Shown: in pieces, positions 18,748 through 27,250 of the stretch
How the letters are laid out: each line of letters opens with the position of its first letter
Position numbering within the stretch: position 1 is the first letter of the stretch
Assembly (NCBI RefSeq): GCF_000421965.1
Contig: NZ_ATAY01000028.1
Location: 1 to 64,000, forward strand
From: Ruminiclostridium papyrosolvens C7
GTDB taxonomy: Bacteria > Bacillota > Clostridia > Acetivibrionales > DSM-1351
Direction: 5' to 3'
Length of the DNA: 64,000 nt
The notes under the pieces: generated by a model
Told to the model about the DNA's origin: nothing
Seen by the model: the letters and a program-made list of their open reading frames with translations, nothing else
Database searches by the model: none
Translations under genes and position numbers: made by a program

Positions 18748-19752
18748 TTAAATTTTTTTAACTGATTCCCTGTATACAATCCTTCCCTTTATGGTGGATC
18801 TGCCTTGGCTTTTGTTCTCTTTCTTTACCTTGCCAAGTATGGATTTGACTGCTGTTCCCGCCATTTCCTCTACATCCACCTCTACTGTTGTAATTTGAGG
18901 TTCAGATATTGTGGCATATATATCGTTATCAAACCCGACTACGGAAAAATCCTCCGGTACACTATAGCCCATTTCCTTCAGCTTTATTATGAGGTTATAT
19001 GCTATACCGTCACAGTTGCACACAAAAGCAGTAGGCATATCTTTGGGAAATTTTAGCTCAATATACTTTCCATGCTGGTCCCTGTCGCATATCACATAAT
19101 CTTCTCTCAATTTTATACCATGTTCCAAAAGAGATTTGCACATACCCAGATATCTGTCCTGAATACTGCTGGTTGCATATATATCGCCGACAAATGCTAT
19201 ATTAACATGTCCGTTTTTTATAAGGTAATTTGTTAATTCATAAGCTCCTGAATAATTGTCCACTGTTATAGAATCAACATTTGTACTTTCATCGTAAAAG
19301 TCCAGAAAAATAGCGGGTATTTCAATATTCTTCAGAGCCTTTATATAAGCTTTATTCACCTGTCCCAGAACAATAAGTCCGTCTACCTTTTTGTCATAAT
19401 AAAACTTAGGTAGTATAACATTGTGCTCATCCCCCGAGTTTAATACCTGAAGTATTGCGCAATACTGGTACCTCTCCATTATCTGAGATAGGTGTTTGAA
19501 AACACTGAAATAATATGACTTGTCATCCCCCAGAAATTGTTCAGGGATGATTACTCCTATATTGTATGACAAACCATCTCTCATGGATTTTGCCATCATA
19601 TTGTACCTGTACCCCATTTTATCGGCTAAATCTTTTATTTTTTGCTTTAATTCTTCACTGACACCGTCTTTATCATTCAGTGCTTTAGAAACTGTGACAA
19701 TGCTGACATTTAATTCCCTGGCGATATTCTTCATGGATATGCTGCTTTTCAT
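18748..19752 (-). CDS. LacI-family transcriptional regulator
   Basis: The ATG at 19752 gives the canonical start (MKSSISMKNIARELNVSIVTVSKALND), with the helix-turn-helix at residues ~7-27 and hinge helix near 50-60. The remaining part is a periplasmic-binding-protein-like sugar sensor domain (VDGLIVLGQVN, FVGDIYATSSIQDRYLG, DFSVVGFDND). The Asp/Phe pattern in the last motif is typical. Genes controlled by LacI regulators often neighbour them, but no sugar gene is adjacent here, so its regulon is elsewhere or it is autogenous. Confidence 0.92.
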   Translation of the reverse strand: MKSSISMKNIARELNVSIVTVSKALNDKDGVSEELKQKIKDLADKMGYRYNMMAKSMRDGLSYNIGVIIPEQFLGDDKSYYFSVFKHLSQIMERYQYCAILQVLNSGDEHNVILPKFYYDKKVDGLIVLGQVNKAYIKALKNIEIPAIFLDFYDESTNVDSITVDNYSGAYELTNYLIKNGHVNIAFVGDIYATSSIQDRYLGMCKSLLEHGIKLREDYVICDRDQHGKYIELKFPKDMPTAFVCNCDGIAYNLIIKLKEMGYSVPEDFSVVGFDNDIYATISEPQITTVEVDVEEMAGTAVKSILGKVKKENKSQGRSTIKGRIVYRESVKKI

Positions 19753-19819
19753 AATCTCACCTCTCATAAAAACTGTCAGTACCATTTATCTTTAGTGGTT
19801 GATTATATTTTACTATAAT

Positions 19820-20947
19820 TTATTTAGTTTTGCCAGTTCTGGTTGCAGCAGTACTAAAGTACTTTGTTAACATAATATGTAAATTAGATTCCAATTCAAT
19901 TAAATCCTTAATCATTGCAGCAGTTTTGTTATTAAGGTTATTAACTTTGGACTGAAGTATTTTATTCATGTGCTTTTCTAAAATGGTCCATCTGGAAATG
20001 GATTCTCTGAGGGTACCCAAAAGTTCCTCAAATCTCACGGAGTTATCATTGTTGGCCTGCTTTAAGTACTCAAGAAGAATTTTTCTTGCTCCGTACAGCA
20101 TCCAGAAATCGAAGGTGAGTCTATCTCTTTGCTTCCAGCCCACTGTCTGAAAATAGTTTTTAAGATTGTACTCCTCATCACATAATTGAATAAATTTATG
20201 TAAAGCATCTATTCCATAATAAATTGTATATCCGTACAAATCATTATTGCTTCCCTTAAAATAATTGTCTCCCATAGTTTTTATAAAGCCTGTAATTTCT
20301 TCTTTCATTGTACTGCACTTATACAACTCGGTTTCATTGATTTCCAGAGTGTAACATCTCAGAAAGTGGCTACAGGCCTCAGCAAGTTCGCTTATGGGTG
20401 CCACCCCAATCTGACTGTTCAAATCATATGTAACGTAATTATTCTTGTTTACTGAAAAGGGAGCCTTCTCAGCAAAATATATCTTGTCATCCTCGTAATG
20501 GAGCAGAATATTCACATGGTTCTGAGGTCCCTGAAAATATGTGCTTACATCAAAGTTGGAATCATATTTGTGATAGAATTTCATCTTTTCGAAGACAGTT
20601 TGAAGTATAACCATATGGCCTTCATCAAGAAGCTCCTTCAGAAAGTCTATGGAATCCTTTTCCTGAATTTTAACATACTCATTCAGCTTTACATATTTAC
20701 TCCAAAGTGACGTTAAATTCTTACTTTGATTATTTATCCGTAAAATATCATCTGAGTTGTGAAGCCAAAGAGCAGGATTTATATCTCTAATAAAAAGAGA
20801 TGTAATTACGTTTTTGTCTATGCTGACACTGTTTTTTAGTATGTTGTAAATCGAAGATTCCATGCAGTTGAGCTGCAGTGAAACAAAATCATCTTTTCCG
20901 TCACTAAACTTAAAGAAGTTAAGATCTTTTAAATCACATTTATTCAT
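19820..20947 (-). CDS. BtrH-like (C39-type fold) protein of unknown substrate
   Basis: Ribosome site GAGGTGG. The N-terminal ~220 residues resemble the BtrH N-terminal domain, a papain/C39-like fold: Cys28 in LQLNCMESS, then GHMVILQTVF and His144 in GPQNHVNILLHYEDDKIYF, which would form a Cys-His dyad. The C-terminal half is helical and charged. In butirosin biosynthesis BtrH moves an acyl group from an acyl carrier protein to an aminoglycoside, and related proteins accompany NRPS/PKS clusters. No such cluster is adjacent. A second protein of this class lies at 38718-40316. Family call is moderate. Confidence 0.6.
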   Translation of the reverse strand: MNKCDLKDLNFFKFSDGKDDFVSLQLNCMESSIYNILKNSVSIDKNVITSLFIRDINPALWLHNSDDILRINNQSKNLTSLWSKYVKLNEYVKIQEKDSIDFLKELLDEGHMVILQTVFEKMKFYHKYDSNFDVSTYFQGPQNHVNILLHYEDDKIYFAEKAPFSVNKNNYVTYDLNSQIGVAPISELAEACSHFLRCYTLEINETELYKCSTMKEEITGFIKTMGDNYFKGSNNDLYGYTIYYGIDALHKFIQLCDEEYNLKNYFQTVGWKQRDRLTFDFWMLYGARKILLEYLKQANNDNSVRFEELLGTLRESISRWTILEKHMNKILQSKVNNLNNKTAAMIKDLIELESNLHIMLTKYFSTAATRTGKTK

Positions 20948-21159
20948 ATTTCCACCTCATTAAATTTTAGATTTCAAACGGGTTTAGACCGATTTGACTT
21001 CTGAAACATTTATGGTTAAGTAGCCTTGGTAACAACAAAAATATATGTTATTTATTTCCATAATATAGCAATTAACTTAGATTGTCAATGAGATTATGTT
21101 ATTTTTTGTATTAATATGTAGTATTTTGGCATTTGCCATGAATAATTTTATGCCAATTA

Positions 21160-21885
21160 CTAATAGGGAGAAACCAGTTCATTTTCCGGCTTGTGTGCAG
21201 GAATAACTGATACCGCATAGAGTACGGGCATTTCCTTTTTCATATGGGGCTCGTACTCTATTTTTATTCTGGCTGTAACGTAAACCCACTCACCGTATTT
21301 CAACATTTCAGCATCCTCATATTTGCACATAAAGCCATATGGTACAAGGTCTGCGGCACAGCACACCATAGACATCCGGGCTGGAACAAATTCATTACTG
21401 CCAAACCCGTCCATCCGCAACACAGCACCTTTGACTCTCACTGTCTTATTGTTGTATTTGTCTGGATTTTCACAAGCATCAGTGTACCATTTTAAATATT
21501 CTTCATCGCTTATATAAACTATATCGTTGTCATTCTTCAAATGCGCTTCAGACAAATCTCTATCTCCTCCATGTTGTATTTGCCCGATATTAGCCTTGAT
21601 ACCGAAGCTGTCAGCAGGAACTGCCGGGGTTATAATGCCTGCAAGTAGAGGGATAGCAAGAATAACACAAGGGAGTATGTGATTTCTGCGTTTTGGCTTG
21701 AACAAACCCGGCGACAAGGATATTGCAATAATTATAACTCCCGTTACAGAAAACCAGATGTATTTTACTATGTGTATGTTAACATAATACTTAATTTTGT
21801 CTGTAATAACAGCATAGGTGAGTAAAGCCGCAATTAATAGTAAAATTGTTATCTGTGCAAGAACCTCTCCGTTTACTTTTTTCAT
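21160..21885 (-). CDS. TIGR03943/DUF1980 membrane protein (YcgQ-like)
   Basis: The 241-residue protein has two to three N-terminal membrane segments and an extracytoplasmic C-terminal domain with VRVKGAVLRMDGFGSNEFVPARMSMVCCAAD split around the RMSMVCCAAD motif, which marks the TIGR03943 family. It lies 22 bp downstream of the permease gene, the usual pairing (YcgR with YcgQ in B. subtilis). The pair is generally linked to metal homeostasis, probably zinc, because it accompanies CobW GTPases and Zur. The two Cys of the CC motif are candidates for metal binding. Confidence 0.85.
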   Translation of the reverse strand: MKKVNGEVLAQITILLLIAALLTYAVITDKIKYYVNIHIVKYIWFSVTGVIIIAISLSPGLFKPKRRNHILPCVILAIPLLAGIITPAVPADSFGIKANIGQIQHGGDRDLSEAHLKNDNDIVYISDEEYLKWYTDACENPDKYNNKTVRVKGAVLRMDGFGSNEFVPARMSMVCCAADLVPYGFMCKYEDAEMLKYGEWVYVTARIKIEYEPHMKKEMPVLYAVSVIPAHKPENELVSPY

Positions 21886-21907
21886 AATATTACCAATCCC
21901 TCTCCCG

Positions 21908-23437
21908 TCAGCTAAAAAATGCTGCTGCTATTGAGAAAATAAAAACCGCAATAACTATGAGTATTAAAATCAGCTCTATGAGAAATCTCTTTTTGAAACC
22001 AGCTGAGAGCATCATGATATTTTTCAAATCAAGCATGGGCCCCATTACCATATAACAGACTACCCCATACATTGGAAAGCTGTAGGAAAACCCCCTCGCA
22101 ATAAATGCATTGGAAGTTGAACATACGGACATAAATACAGCTGCCCCCAACATTACCAGGAGTTCCACGTATCGACTTATCCCCGTTGCCGAAAACAGCT
22201 CTCTGGATAAAAACATCTGTATAAGTGAGGTTACAAATGCTCCTACAACTATGTAGCTACCCACATTGAAAAATTCCATTCCTGCATGTCTTATAAGCAT
22301 CCCCAGTTTTCCTATAAATCCCTCTTGTGAAAAATCCCCTATATAACCGCCTGCACACGGTGTTTCCAGAACCGTCTCATTTACGGCATATTCTTTTGTA
22401 ACCCCTGCAAATTTCACTATAAATCCCACCGACAGTGCTATCATAACCCCTAGTCCTACTCTCATTAATACAACTTCCGGTTTATTGGGAAAGGCATAGT
22501 ATGTAGACATAATTACTACAGGATTTACAACAGGTGCACTTAACAAAAATGTCAACACATAGTGTAGGGGAACTCCCTTTCCGGCAAGTCTTGAACATAT
22601 GGGGGCCATTGCACAATCGCATACAGGAAAGAAAACTCCCAGAACCACAGCTGCTGGGAAACCCGCCCACTTAAAACGGCTAAACACTTTAACTATTTTT
22701 TCGTCAGAAACAAATACTTGTAGGAAGGATGAAATAAATATACCTATTAATATGAATGGAAGGGCTTGAATCAGAATACTGAGAAAAATGGTTATAAAAG
22801 CAGAACCTGTATTTTTAACTGATATAAAAACCAAGTATAATACAAACAATAGCGCCACTAATAAAAAAGCACTGAAATCTTTATTATTATTTTGTAGGAT
22901 TTTATAATCATTTTTAAAATATACAGCTTGCGCCTTACTGTTTACAGCCTTTATGGCTCTTTTGATATTTGTTTTCTCCACCGAATCCAAGGATTTGTCC
23001 CGGTTTAAGATAACAATATCACTGTTCGAAATCTGCTCCGTCATTATTGACTTCATATTGTTCAGGTACAATACAAAGTTGGAAGCATTCGCAATGAAAA
23101 ATATATTGTATATATGACAGTCTGAAGGCAGCCTTATCCTTAAAAATTCTCCTATAGGCCATGTTCCGTTATATTCTATAAAAATCCGGGCCGGGTCATG
23201 TTCCTCAATAATTGAACTTATAAAGCTTCTGTCAAGCATATGTATATCGTTTACATTAATACGAATGGTATTGTATCTCTTTAGTATACTTTCCCGGTAT
23301 TCCTCAAATCCCTGTTCACAGCATATTAATACGGTTTTTTTACTATTTGTGCAATGCTGACTTTTTAATAGATTTTGTATGAATGTGGTCTTGCCGGCTT
23401 CAAGGAATCCTCCAATTATACTTAATTGTATACTCAC
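21908..23437 (-). CDS. Fusion of a degenerate CobW-like GTPase to a DUF318/ArsP-type permease
   Basis: Residues 1-~185 align with CobW GTPases: Walker A GGFLEAGKTTF (residues 9-19), a switch-like IFIEYNGTWPIGE where CobW proteins have IEPSG, and an NKxD-like LNRDK (145-149). The CxCC metal-transfer motif of true CobW proteins is missing; the region reads INVNDIHMLDR. Residues ~190-509 are a permease of eight or more helices, with the family hallmark FFPVCDCAMAPIC (Cys273, Cys275, Cys281) and LSAPVVNPVV. The stand-alone permease is common; the fusion is unusual. It lies 1 bp from the canonical CobW gene. Inferred role: GTP-dependent metal movement. Confidence 0.85.
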   Translation of the reverse strand: MSIQLSIIGGFLEAGKTTFIQNLLKSQHCTNSKKTVLICCEQGFEEYRESILKRYNTIRINVNDIHMLDRSFISSIIEEHDPARIFIEYNGTWPIGEFLRIRLPSDCHIYNIFFIANASNFVLYLNNMKSIMTEQISNSDIVILNRDKSLDSVEKTNIKRAIKAVNSKAQAVYFKNDYKILQNNNKDFSAFLLVALLFVLYLVFISVKNTGSAFITIFLSILIQALPFILIGIFISSFLQVFVSDEKIVKVFSRFKWAGFPAAVVLGVFFPVCDCAMAPICSRLAGKGVPLHYVLTFLLSAPVVNPVVIMSTYYAFPNKPEVVLMRVGLGVMIALSVGFIVKFAGVTKEYAVNETVLETPCAGGYIGDFSQEGFIGKLGMLIRHAGMEFFNVGSYIVVGAFVTSLIQMFLSRELFSATGISRYVELLVMLGAAVFMSVCSTSNAFIARGFSYSFPMYGVVCYMVMGPMLDLKNIMMLSAGFKKRFLIELILILIVIAVFIFSIAAAFFS

Positions 23438-23438
23438 A

Positions 23439-24371
23439 TTAAACTCCCGTAAAAAGTTTTTTTAATTCTCCGGTGTTGAGTTTTTCGCCGATAACGCAAA
23501 TACGTCCCGTATAGTCCGGCAAGCAAGGCTTAATCCTGATTTCTCCCGGTACAAAATCAAACTGTACCCAGCTGTTTTTCTGTAAGGGAATTATTCCTTT
23601 TGACCTAAGTATATTTCCATACAAGGATTTATCTGAAAGGGACTTTAGTATGCTGCGTATAGCTTCATCGGTATAAAGTTTTGGCGTCTCAACGCCCCAG
23701 CTTTGAAACGTTTTATCGGCCCCTGTATGACTGTGCAGCCTGTTTTCAGGTGAATTCCCCATGTTTATGACTCCGCCCTGTTCTGCAAGAGAAATAATAT
23801 CCTCACCCTTTAATTCTGACCAATCGGTTGTTACAATATTGGCTTCCGGATTACGTTTCTGAATATCATTTACAACTTTGGAAAGTTTTTCCTTACCCAT
23901 CGTTTGTGTTCTGCTTAAAATTACGGTCTTTGCATTTTTTATCTGGTCTTGAAAAAATTCTCCAAAGTTGTTTACATAAATTATATACTTCATTGCATCC
24001 ACAACTGCTATACACATATTCACAGCAACATCTGCCTGATTTTCCATCTTACCGCAGGCCTCCAGAACCCCTGAAAGTTTGCCTACACCGGAGGGTTCAA
24101 TAATAATCCTGTCAGGAGTATATTTCCGCAGAACCTCCTTGAGAGCCGAAGAAAAATCCCCTACTAGTGAACAACAAATACAGCCAGAATTGATTTCTTT
24201 TATCTCTATGCCTGAATCCCTTAGAATTCCACCGTCAATTCCTATTTCACCAAACTCATTTTCAATAATAACAACTTTTTCTGAGGCTAATTTTTCTTTC
24301 AGAAGCTTCTTTATTAACGTTGTCTTTCCTGCGCCAAGAAAACCCGAGACTATATCGATTTTAACCGCCAT
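23439..24371 (-). CDS. CobW/YciC-family zinc metallochaperone GTPase
   Basis: This 310-residue protein has the intact CobW signature: Walker A GFLGAGKTT (residues 10-18), ENEFGEIGIDG, the metal-transfer motif NSGCICCSL (Cys64, Cys66, Cys67), IEPSGVG, and a C-terminal CobW_C domain (WVQFDFVPGEI). A His-containing stretch RLHSHTGADK lies between the domains. CobW (COG0523) proteins deliver zinc or other metals to targets under limitation. It is the first gene of a leftward operon with the CobW-permease fusion and the TIGR03943 protein, divergent from a Fur-family regulator. Confidence 0.92.
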   Translation of the reverse strand: MAVKIDIVSGFLGAGKTTLIKKLLKEKLASEKVVIIENEFGEIGIDGGILRDSGIEIKEINSGCICCSLVGDFSSALKEVLRKYTPDRIIIEPSGVGKLSGVLEACGKMENQADVAVNMCIAVVDAMKYIIYVNNFGEFFQDQIKNAKTVILSRTQTMGKEKLSKVVNDIQKRNPEANIVTTDWSELKGEDIISLAEQGGVINMGNSPENRLHSHTGADKTFQSWGVETPKLYTDEAIRSILKSLSDKSLYGNILRSKGIIPLQKNSWVQFDFVPGEIRIKPCLPDYTGRICVIGEKLNTGELKKLFTGV

Positions 24372-24410
24372 ATGATATGCTCCCCCTTATTTAATTATAT
24401 TCCGTTACTT

Positions 24411-24426
24411 GTAATTAATGATTATC
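24411..24426. promoter_or_regulatory. Candidate Fur/Zur-family operator in the divergent region
   Basis: GTAATTAATGATTATC is an imperfect palindrome resembling the GTAAT-n-ATTAC core of Bacillus Zur boxes. It lies between the CobW operon and the Fur-family gene, upstream of the -35 of the latter. The match is imperfect, so this is a weak call. Confidence 0.3.
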
Positions 24427-24435
24427 CGCCGGTCA

Positions 24436-24465
24436 TTGACATATAATCCTACAGTGAGCTATATT
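24436..24465 (+). promoter_or_regulatory. Promoter of the Fur-family regulator gene
   Basis: TTGACA (24436-24441) and TATATT (24460-24465) are separated by 18 bp, 33 bp before the ATG. Confidence 0.6.
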
Positions 24466-24497
24466 ATATTTGAAAAGCATTAACAGGAGCAGCTATT

Positions 24498-24908
24498 ATG
24501 GATAAAAATGTTCTAAAATCCTCAGATTTGAAAACCACTAAGCGCCGTACGGCTATACTTGCGGTACTGGAAAATTCAGTTGTACCATTGACGGCAGAAG
24601 AAATATACTCACATGTTATCAAGAATGTTCATATGAGCCTGTCAACTGCTTACAGAACTCTGGGGACTCTTTCTGAAAAAGGAATTCTTTTAAAGAACCT
24701 TAGTCAGGATGGCAAAACATATTACCAGTTAAACAGCCATCAGCACAAGCATCAGCTGGTATGCACCTTGTGTAATGAAACTGTGCCCATTGATGATTGT
24801 CCCTTATCAAATATTGAAAAAAGCCTCATTAAACAAACCGGGTTCACCATAACAGGTCATAGTCTGGAATTTTCGGGTATATGCCCTAAATGTGCCAAAC
24901 ATACTTAA
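24498..24908 (+). CDS. Fur-family metalloregulator, probably Zur
   Basis: A 136-residue Fur-family protein with N-terminal winged helix (TKRRTAILAVLENS, then MSLSTAYRTLGTLSEKG as recognition helix) and C-terminal metal and dimer domain. The structural zinc Cys pairs are C89-x2-C92 and C129-x2-C132, and HQHKH (81-85) supplies regulatory ligands. Family members sense iron, zinc, manganese or peroxide. The divergent CobW/permease operon argues for zinc (Zur). The start follows AGGAG. Confidence 0.87.
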   Translation: MDKNVLKSSDLKTTKRRTAILAVLENSVVPLTAEEIYSHVIKNVHMSLSTAYRTLGTLSEKGILLKNLSQDGKTYYQLNSHQHKHQLVCTLCNETVPIDDCPLSNIEKSLIKQTGFTITGHSLEFSGICPKCAKHT

Positions 24909-24918
24909 AATGATGAAT

Positions 24919-25476
24919 TTAATGGTTAGCTACCTTCCATTCTTCTAAAAGGATTCCGTAGTTTTTTTCACCATCCCAACTTCCGTTTTTGAATCTTACT
25001 TTGCGTAGCTCACCTTCCAAGGTCATACCGGCCTTTTTCATAATTCCTTCTGATTTAAGGTTGTTTGAATTGCATCTGGCAGATAACTTGTGAAGTCCAA
25101 GCCTTGTAAAGCCAAATTCTATCAATGCATTTGCAATCTCTGTTGCAAAACCTTTTCCCCAGTATTCAGGCAGCAAAAAGTATCCGATCTCTCCGCAGCC
25201 CCCTGAATTATTCCTGCTATGTATCTGTATGTCCGCAAAGCCTATAAACCCATCTCCCTCTTTGGAAAAAACCGCAAAGGCATAGGAGCCGTCTTTGTTA
25301 ACCTCCTCTCCGGTATTTATGAATCCTTCAAAAAAGGTATATGCACTTTCTTCACTGCTTATTTTATCTATCCACGCATATCTCATTACCGTTTCATTTG
25401 AAAAAACAGAATAGAATAATGGAAAATCTTCATGTGTAAAGAATCTGAAACTGAGACGTTTACTTGATATTTTCAT
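24919..25476 (-). CDS. GNAT-family acetyltransferase (RimJ/RimL type)
   Basis: The 185-residue protein has the RimJ/RimL layout: KRLSFRFFTHEDFPLFYSVF at the N-terminus, GEIGYFLLPEYWGKGFATE as the acetyl-CoA binding motif, and LGLHKLSARCNSNNLKSEGI, then MKKAGMTLEGELR near the end. Such enzymes acetylate protein N-termini or small amines. It is convergent with the Fur-family gene, 10 bp apart with no obvious terminator between. Confidence 0.85.
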   Translation of the reverse strand: MKISSKRLSFRFFTHEDFPLFYSVFSNETVMRYAWIDKISSEESAYTFFEGFINTGEEVNKDGSYAFAVFSKEGDGFIGFADIQIHSRNNSGGCGEIGYFLLPEYWGKGFATEIANALIEFGFTRLGLHKLSARCNSNNLKSEGIMKKAGMTLEGELRKVRFKNGSWDGEKNYGILLEEWKVANH

Positions 25477-25700
25477 CTTATCCTCCCAAAGTTGTATACT
25501 TGACTAATATATTTTATTACACAATTATATATTCATTTTGCCTAATAGTAACGTTAACTTTGCTAAATTTTTTCAAAAATGTTCTTTGAGATTTTTAACT
25601 TTAAAAATGTTATAATTAAAGTATGCGCTAAAATCCGCTATACAGTATGTATACGAGACTTTAGTCAAATACTTTTTATTTTAGAGGTAGGAGGAGTTAT

Positions 25701-26237
25701 ATGTTTTCAGTCGGTGACAATATTATATATGGAAATCATGGTATTTGTAAGATTGAGGGAATACAGGATATGACGATTGATTCAAACACTCGTCCTTACT
25801 ATGTTTTAAAGCCTGTTTTCGAAAACAGTTCTACCATTTATTTTCCCGTGGGAAATGAAACAGCTGAACAAAAGATGCGACGTATCCTCTCAGTTGAAGA
25901 AATTTATTCCTTGATTAGGGAAATGCCTGACGGAGATACAATCTGGATTGAGAATGAGAACGAAAGAAAGGAATTCTATAGGAACATTCTGTCAGGTTCT
26001 GACCGCAGTGCTCTTGTGAAACTCATCAAGACCCTTCACCTAAGAGAACAGGACTTGAAGAGCTTAGGTAGAAAGCTGTATGCTTCTGACGAAAAGTTTT
26101 TAAAAGATGCTGAAAAATCCCTGTATGATGAGTTTGTTTTTGTTCTGGATATTAAGCGGGAAGAAATAATTCCTTTCATCACGGAGCAGATTGAAATCAA
26201 TACAAATAAGCAAGAAGAAGGTGATGAGATTGTTTAA
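25701..26237 (+). CDS. CarD-family transcription regulator
   Basis: Ribosome site AGGAGG precedes the ATG. The N-terminal ~60 residues are the CarD/CdnL/TRCF RNA-polymerase interaction domain (MFSVGDNIIYGNHGICKIEGI, then YYVLKPVF and TIYFPVGN). The C-terminal helical domain follows (ILSGSDRSALVKLIKTLHLR, then DEKFLKDAEKSLYDEFVFVL). CarD proteins bind RNA polymerase beta and stabilise open complexes. The next gene is a second, more divergent copy whose start overlaps this stop, so the pair is co-translated. Confidence 0.88.
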   Translation: MFSVGDNIIYGNHGICKIEGIQDMTIDSNTRPYYVLKPVFENSSTIYFPVGNETAEQKMRRILSVEEIYSLIREMPDGDTIWIENENERKEFYRNILSGSDRSALVKLIKTLHLREQDLKSLGRKLYASDEKFLKDAEKSLYDEFVFVLDIKREEIIPFITEQIEINTNKQEEGDEIV

Positions 26238-26691
26238 TGTCGGTGAATTCGTCCTCTGTGTACGGGGTGGTGTTTGGAAGGTTATAGATGTTATTGGGAA
26301 TGAGTATCACCTGCAAAAGCATGAATCAGAAGAAATGATAACTGTCCCTGTTGCTGATTCAAAAGAAATTGTTCGGAAAGTAACTTCTAAGGAACAGCTA
26401 TTGGAGCTAATTGACCGGGTTGGCTTTATTACTACCATTAAAGCTCCCAATGATAAGATCCGCAAAGAATTTTATGTAGATGCCTTAAATGAGTTTGACG
26501 AAGTCGAGTGGGTAAAGGTTATCAAGTCTGTCTATTTGAGACAGCAGGACGGACGGTTTATGGAAGGTGAACTTGAATACGCTGATAAAGCGAAAAGCTT
26601 TCTGCATGGAGAGATATCCGTAGTTTTGGGAATACCGGTGAGGGAGGTAGATGGGTACATCTCCTCCGCCGTTTCTGATGATAAATGGTGA
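26224..26691 (+). CDS. Divergent second CarD-like protein
   Basis: The domain layout matches the preceding gene: FNVGEFVLCVRGGVWKVIDVIGNEYHL for the polymerase-binding domain, split here by a cut at residue 20, and KVIKSVYLRQQDGR, then YADKAKSFLHGEISVVLGI for the helical part. The usual HGxG/GICKI region is replaced by RGGVWKVI. Start is uncertain: ATG at 26224, or TTG at 26230, which would give the typical MFNVGE start with AAGGTGA five bases upstream. It overlaps the upstream gene. It may be a partner or antagonist of the first CarD protein. Confidence 0.75.
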   Translation: MRLFNVGEFVLCVRGGVWKVIDVIGNEYHLQKHESEEMITVPVADSKEIVRKVTSKEQLLELIDRVGFITTIKAPNDKIRKEFYVDALNEFDEVEWVKVIKSVYLRQQDGRFMEGELEYADKAKSFLHGEISVVLGIPVREVDGYISSAVSDDKW

Positions 26692-26860
26692 GTAGGGGGT
26701 AGTATGCTTCTTGGTACGTAAAGGACAAAGTTTAGAATCACAGACGAGAAAACGCTGGATGATGGCTCTATTATTGTAAAAATCCAAAATCAGCTTAACG
26801 ATTATGGTGTAGGGAATTATATGGATCAAGGCTCAAAAACCTATGTTTTAAACATTGGAA
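26692..26860 (+). other. Gene-poor spacer with a possible decayed reading frame
   Basis: From 26722 one frame stays open for many codons without a plausible start (FRITDEKTLDDGSIIVKI, then NQLNDYGVGNYMDQGSKTYV) and runs into the terminator hairpin at 26861. It could be the remnant of a third gene. I recognise no family. Confidence 0.3.
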
Positions 26861-26911
26861 ATACTCCTTTACGGTTCCAAAATTTAATAACCGTAGAGGA
26901 GTATTTTTTTA
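26861..26911 (+). terminator. Very strong rho-independent terminator of the CarD pair
   Basis: A 16-bp stem (ATACTCCTTTACGGTT with AACCGTAGAGGAGTAT, one G-U pair) and a 12-nt loop are followed by seven T residues. Confidence 0.88.
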
Positions 26912-26924
26912 TAATTACAACTGA

Positions 26925-27200
26925 TTATTTAGGATTAGTCAAATTGTCCGAAGTCTTCACCCTCATTGTTCCATTATTCTTATTAAGATATCCGACTCCA
27001 ATACAGGTATTATATTTCTGTGCCATCTGTATAGCCCATGCGAATGTATCACGGCCACAGGAATCCGTATATTGCCACATCTCTTGGTTTGCCTCGGGCT
27101 TTCCTTTTCCAAACCGTAAAGCACCAATGTCCATAGACGCAAGATACAAAGCAAGCTGTTCGCCTATAATATTATCATATAATTTATTTTTGTATCAGAA
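26925..27200 (-). pseudogene. Fragment resembling a carbon-nitrogen hydrolase (nitrilase superfamily)
   Basis: On the minus strand an open stretch reads YLASMDIGALRFGKGKPE, then CGRDTFAWAIQMAQKYN and TCIGVGYLNKNNG before a stop. The last part resembles the helix and strand of nitrilase-family enzymes (typically AKKYNTYIGIGYLE). There is no start with a ribosome site and the catalytic Glu-Lys-Cys set is absent, so only a middle fragment survives. The assignment rests on a short match and is tentative. Confidence 0.4.
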
Positions 27201-27250
27201 CCCTCTTTTTTACCTGAAACTTTAAACAAATTCGTATATCAAATATTATA

